Assembly: GCA_046347045.1 (NCBI GenBank)
Contig: JAXMGX010000003.1
Span: 124,001-188,000 of the forward strand
Length of the DNA: 64,000 nucleotides
Reading direction: 5' to 3'
Source: ZC4RG30 sp046347045
Lineage (GTDB): Bacteria > Pseudomonadota > Gammaproteobacteria > Steroidobacterales > Steroidobacteraceae
The notes under the pieces were generated by a model. That model saw nothing but the letters and a program-made list of their open reading frames with translations, was not told the origin of the DNA and did no database searches. Made by a program: the position numbers and the translations under genes. Of the stretch, positions 63,161-64,000 are shown piece by piece. The stretch's first letter is position 1. Each line of letters starts with the position of its first letter.

Positions 63161-63862
63161 ATGAAATCACGATCCATCGTGGCGGCTCTGTTGACGCTGG
63201 CCGCCGGCACGCTGCCGACCACCGGGCTGCCTGCCGCCCCACCTGCCGCTGGCGGCACACCTGGCGCAGCGCCTGCACCGAAGCCGCAGCGTCCGGCACT
63301 GTTCCTGCGCGAGGAATGGAAGCAATCCGCCAAGGGCGGCGAGCATCCGGTGGATGCAGGCTCGGTGGGCAACCCCGATCTCGAGCTGACCCTGCACGTG
63401 CCGGCCGGGGAAATCCTGCTCACCGGCGCACCCGGCGATGAAACCAATCCCACGCATCTGTGGACGGGCATGTGCACCACGCCCTGCGCGGCCACGCTGA
63501 AGCACAAGTCCCAGTACGCCGACCTCACCGGGCTCGCCCGCATCCGCTGGAACACAAAGATGTCCGGCTTCCATCAGGTGCATCCGCTGGTGAAGCTGGC
63601 CGACGGCACCTGGCTGGTGGGCGATGTGGCGCAGGGTTCCACGCGCGACTGGCTGGTGAACGAAATTTCCTTCTCCGACGTGCGCTGGATGAAGCTCGAC
63701 ATCGCGCGCGTGGTCACCACCGGCCTCGTGCTCGACAAGGTCGATCTTTCGCGCGTGGACGAGATCGGCTTTGCGGACCTGGTGCCCGGCAGCGGACACG
63801 GGCCTGGCGGCTGGTCGGATGTGGCGCAGATCGAGGTGTACGCGAAGGCCGTGCCGCGCTGA
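63161..63862 (+). CDS. Secreted protein of unknown function
   Basis: ATG 63161 with a G-rich site begins 233 residues: signal peptide to about residue 26, a Pro/Ala-rich stretch, then a beta-rich domain with LFLREEWKQSAKGGEHPVD and ARIRWNTKMSGFHQVHPLVKLADG. It resembles concanavalin-like sugar-binding sandwiches in style, but no family is certain. Follows the SnoaL gene on the same strand. Confidence 0.66.
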   Translation: MKSRSIVAALLTLAAGTLPTTGLPAAPPAAGGTPGAAPAPKPQRPALFLREEWKQSAKGGEHPVDAGSVGNPDLELTLHVPAGEILLTGAPGDETNPTHLWTGMCTTPCAATLKHKSQYADLTGLARIRWNTKMSGFHQVHPLVKLADGTWLVGDVAQGSTRDWLVNEISFSDVRWMKLDIARVVTTGLVLDKVDLSRVDEIGFADLVPGSGHGPGGWSDVAQIEVYAKAVPR

Positions 63863-63890
63863 GCCGTGTCGCGCTGAGCAGTCGCCCGGA

Positions 63891-64000
63891 TCAGTCCAGC
63901 CGGCACCGGTGGCCGTGATAGCTCGCTATGGCGAGCCCGCAGGCCACGCTGGTGAAGGGGTCATGTCCTTCCACCCGCTGCGGGAACAGGGATTCCAGCA
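63891..64000 (-). CDS. C-terminal end of a further gene (Hsp70-like?)
   Basis: A minus-strand frame enters at the window edge and ends in TGA at 63891. The visible 35 residues read like GHDPFTSVACGLAIASY, similar to the end of YegD-type Hsp70-like proteins (FTSVA-GLALAA). Too short for a firm call. Confidence 0.4.
   Translation of the reverse strand, partial: LESLFPQRVEGHDPFTSVACGLAIASYHGHRCRLD

Overview
The window is GC-rich chromosomal DNA of a free-living gammaproteobacterium. The housekeeping run der-bamB-yfgM-hisS-rodZ-pilW-rlmN-ndk-iscA-iscS-trmJ next to suhB, the guaB/guaA pair, gdhA, xseA and a CopA/CueR copper locus all point to this class. Four TonB-dependent receptors of the large, plug-rich type and many small exported proteins suggest a Steroidobacteraceae/Nevskiales/Xanthomonadales-like organism. 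That placement is inference from gene style, not a measured result.

Layout. 1-5.3 kb: the end of a TonB receptor, a Tat-exported thiamine-diphosphate enzyme and a c-type cytochrome. 5.3-10 kb: a lipoprotein and a PPK2 polyphosphate kinase diverging from a ParA-like ATPase across a perfect FNR-type box, then small exported or accessory proteins. 10-15 kb: a large TonB receptor followed by a Sel1/2-oxoglutarate oxygenase. 15-18 kb: copZ diverging from copA-cueR, with two MerR-type promoters of 19-bp spacing. 18-23 kb: a three-gene operon for a 2-oxoacid:acceptor oxidoreductase with a GltD-like flavoprotein/ferredoxin subunit. 23-28 kb: a TonB receptor, an Lrp regulator diverging from a VOC protein, and gdhA with NtrC-like boxes and a sigma-54-like promoter. 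28-35 kb: a membrane protein, a secreted protein, a winged-helix/kinase/TPR fusion and an Ig/RCC1 lipoprotein.

34.9-39.85 kb looks like a decayed genomic island at the 3' end of guaA. A second copy of the guaA terminal sequence lies at 34,887. Between the two copies are an unrecognised helical-repeat protein, a Fic AMP-transferase, a relic of a P4-type tyrosine integrase and an IS91-family transposase broken by one amber codon. 39.8-43.7 kb is guaA, a SRPBCC protein and guaB, with guaA and guaB preceded by similar promoters. 43.7-51.6 kb holds a YheU protein, a CBM9/DUF5916 outer-membrane protein, xseA, a TonB receptor with a strong terminator, and an M23 peptidase. 51.6-61.6 kb is one long minus-strand gene cluster with many 4-bp ATGA/GTGA overlaps. 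It includes a cysteine desulfurase fused to a degenerate IscU-like domain and a RodZ lacking its periplasmic part. 61.6-64 kb holds suhB, a SnoaL-like protein, a secreted protein and the end of a further minus-strand gene.

The points most worth following up are the guaA island, the exported TPP enzyme/cytochrome pair, the IscS-IscU fusion, the one-polypeptide DNA-binding kinase, and the copper, nitrogen and oxygen regulatory sites. No rRNA, tRNA or CRISPR array was recognised.
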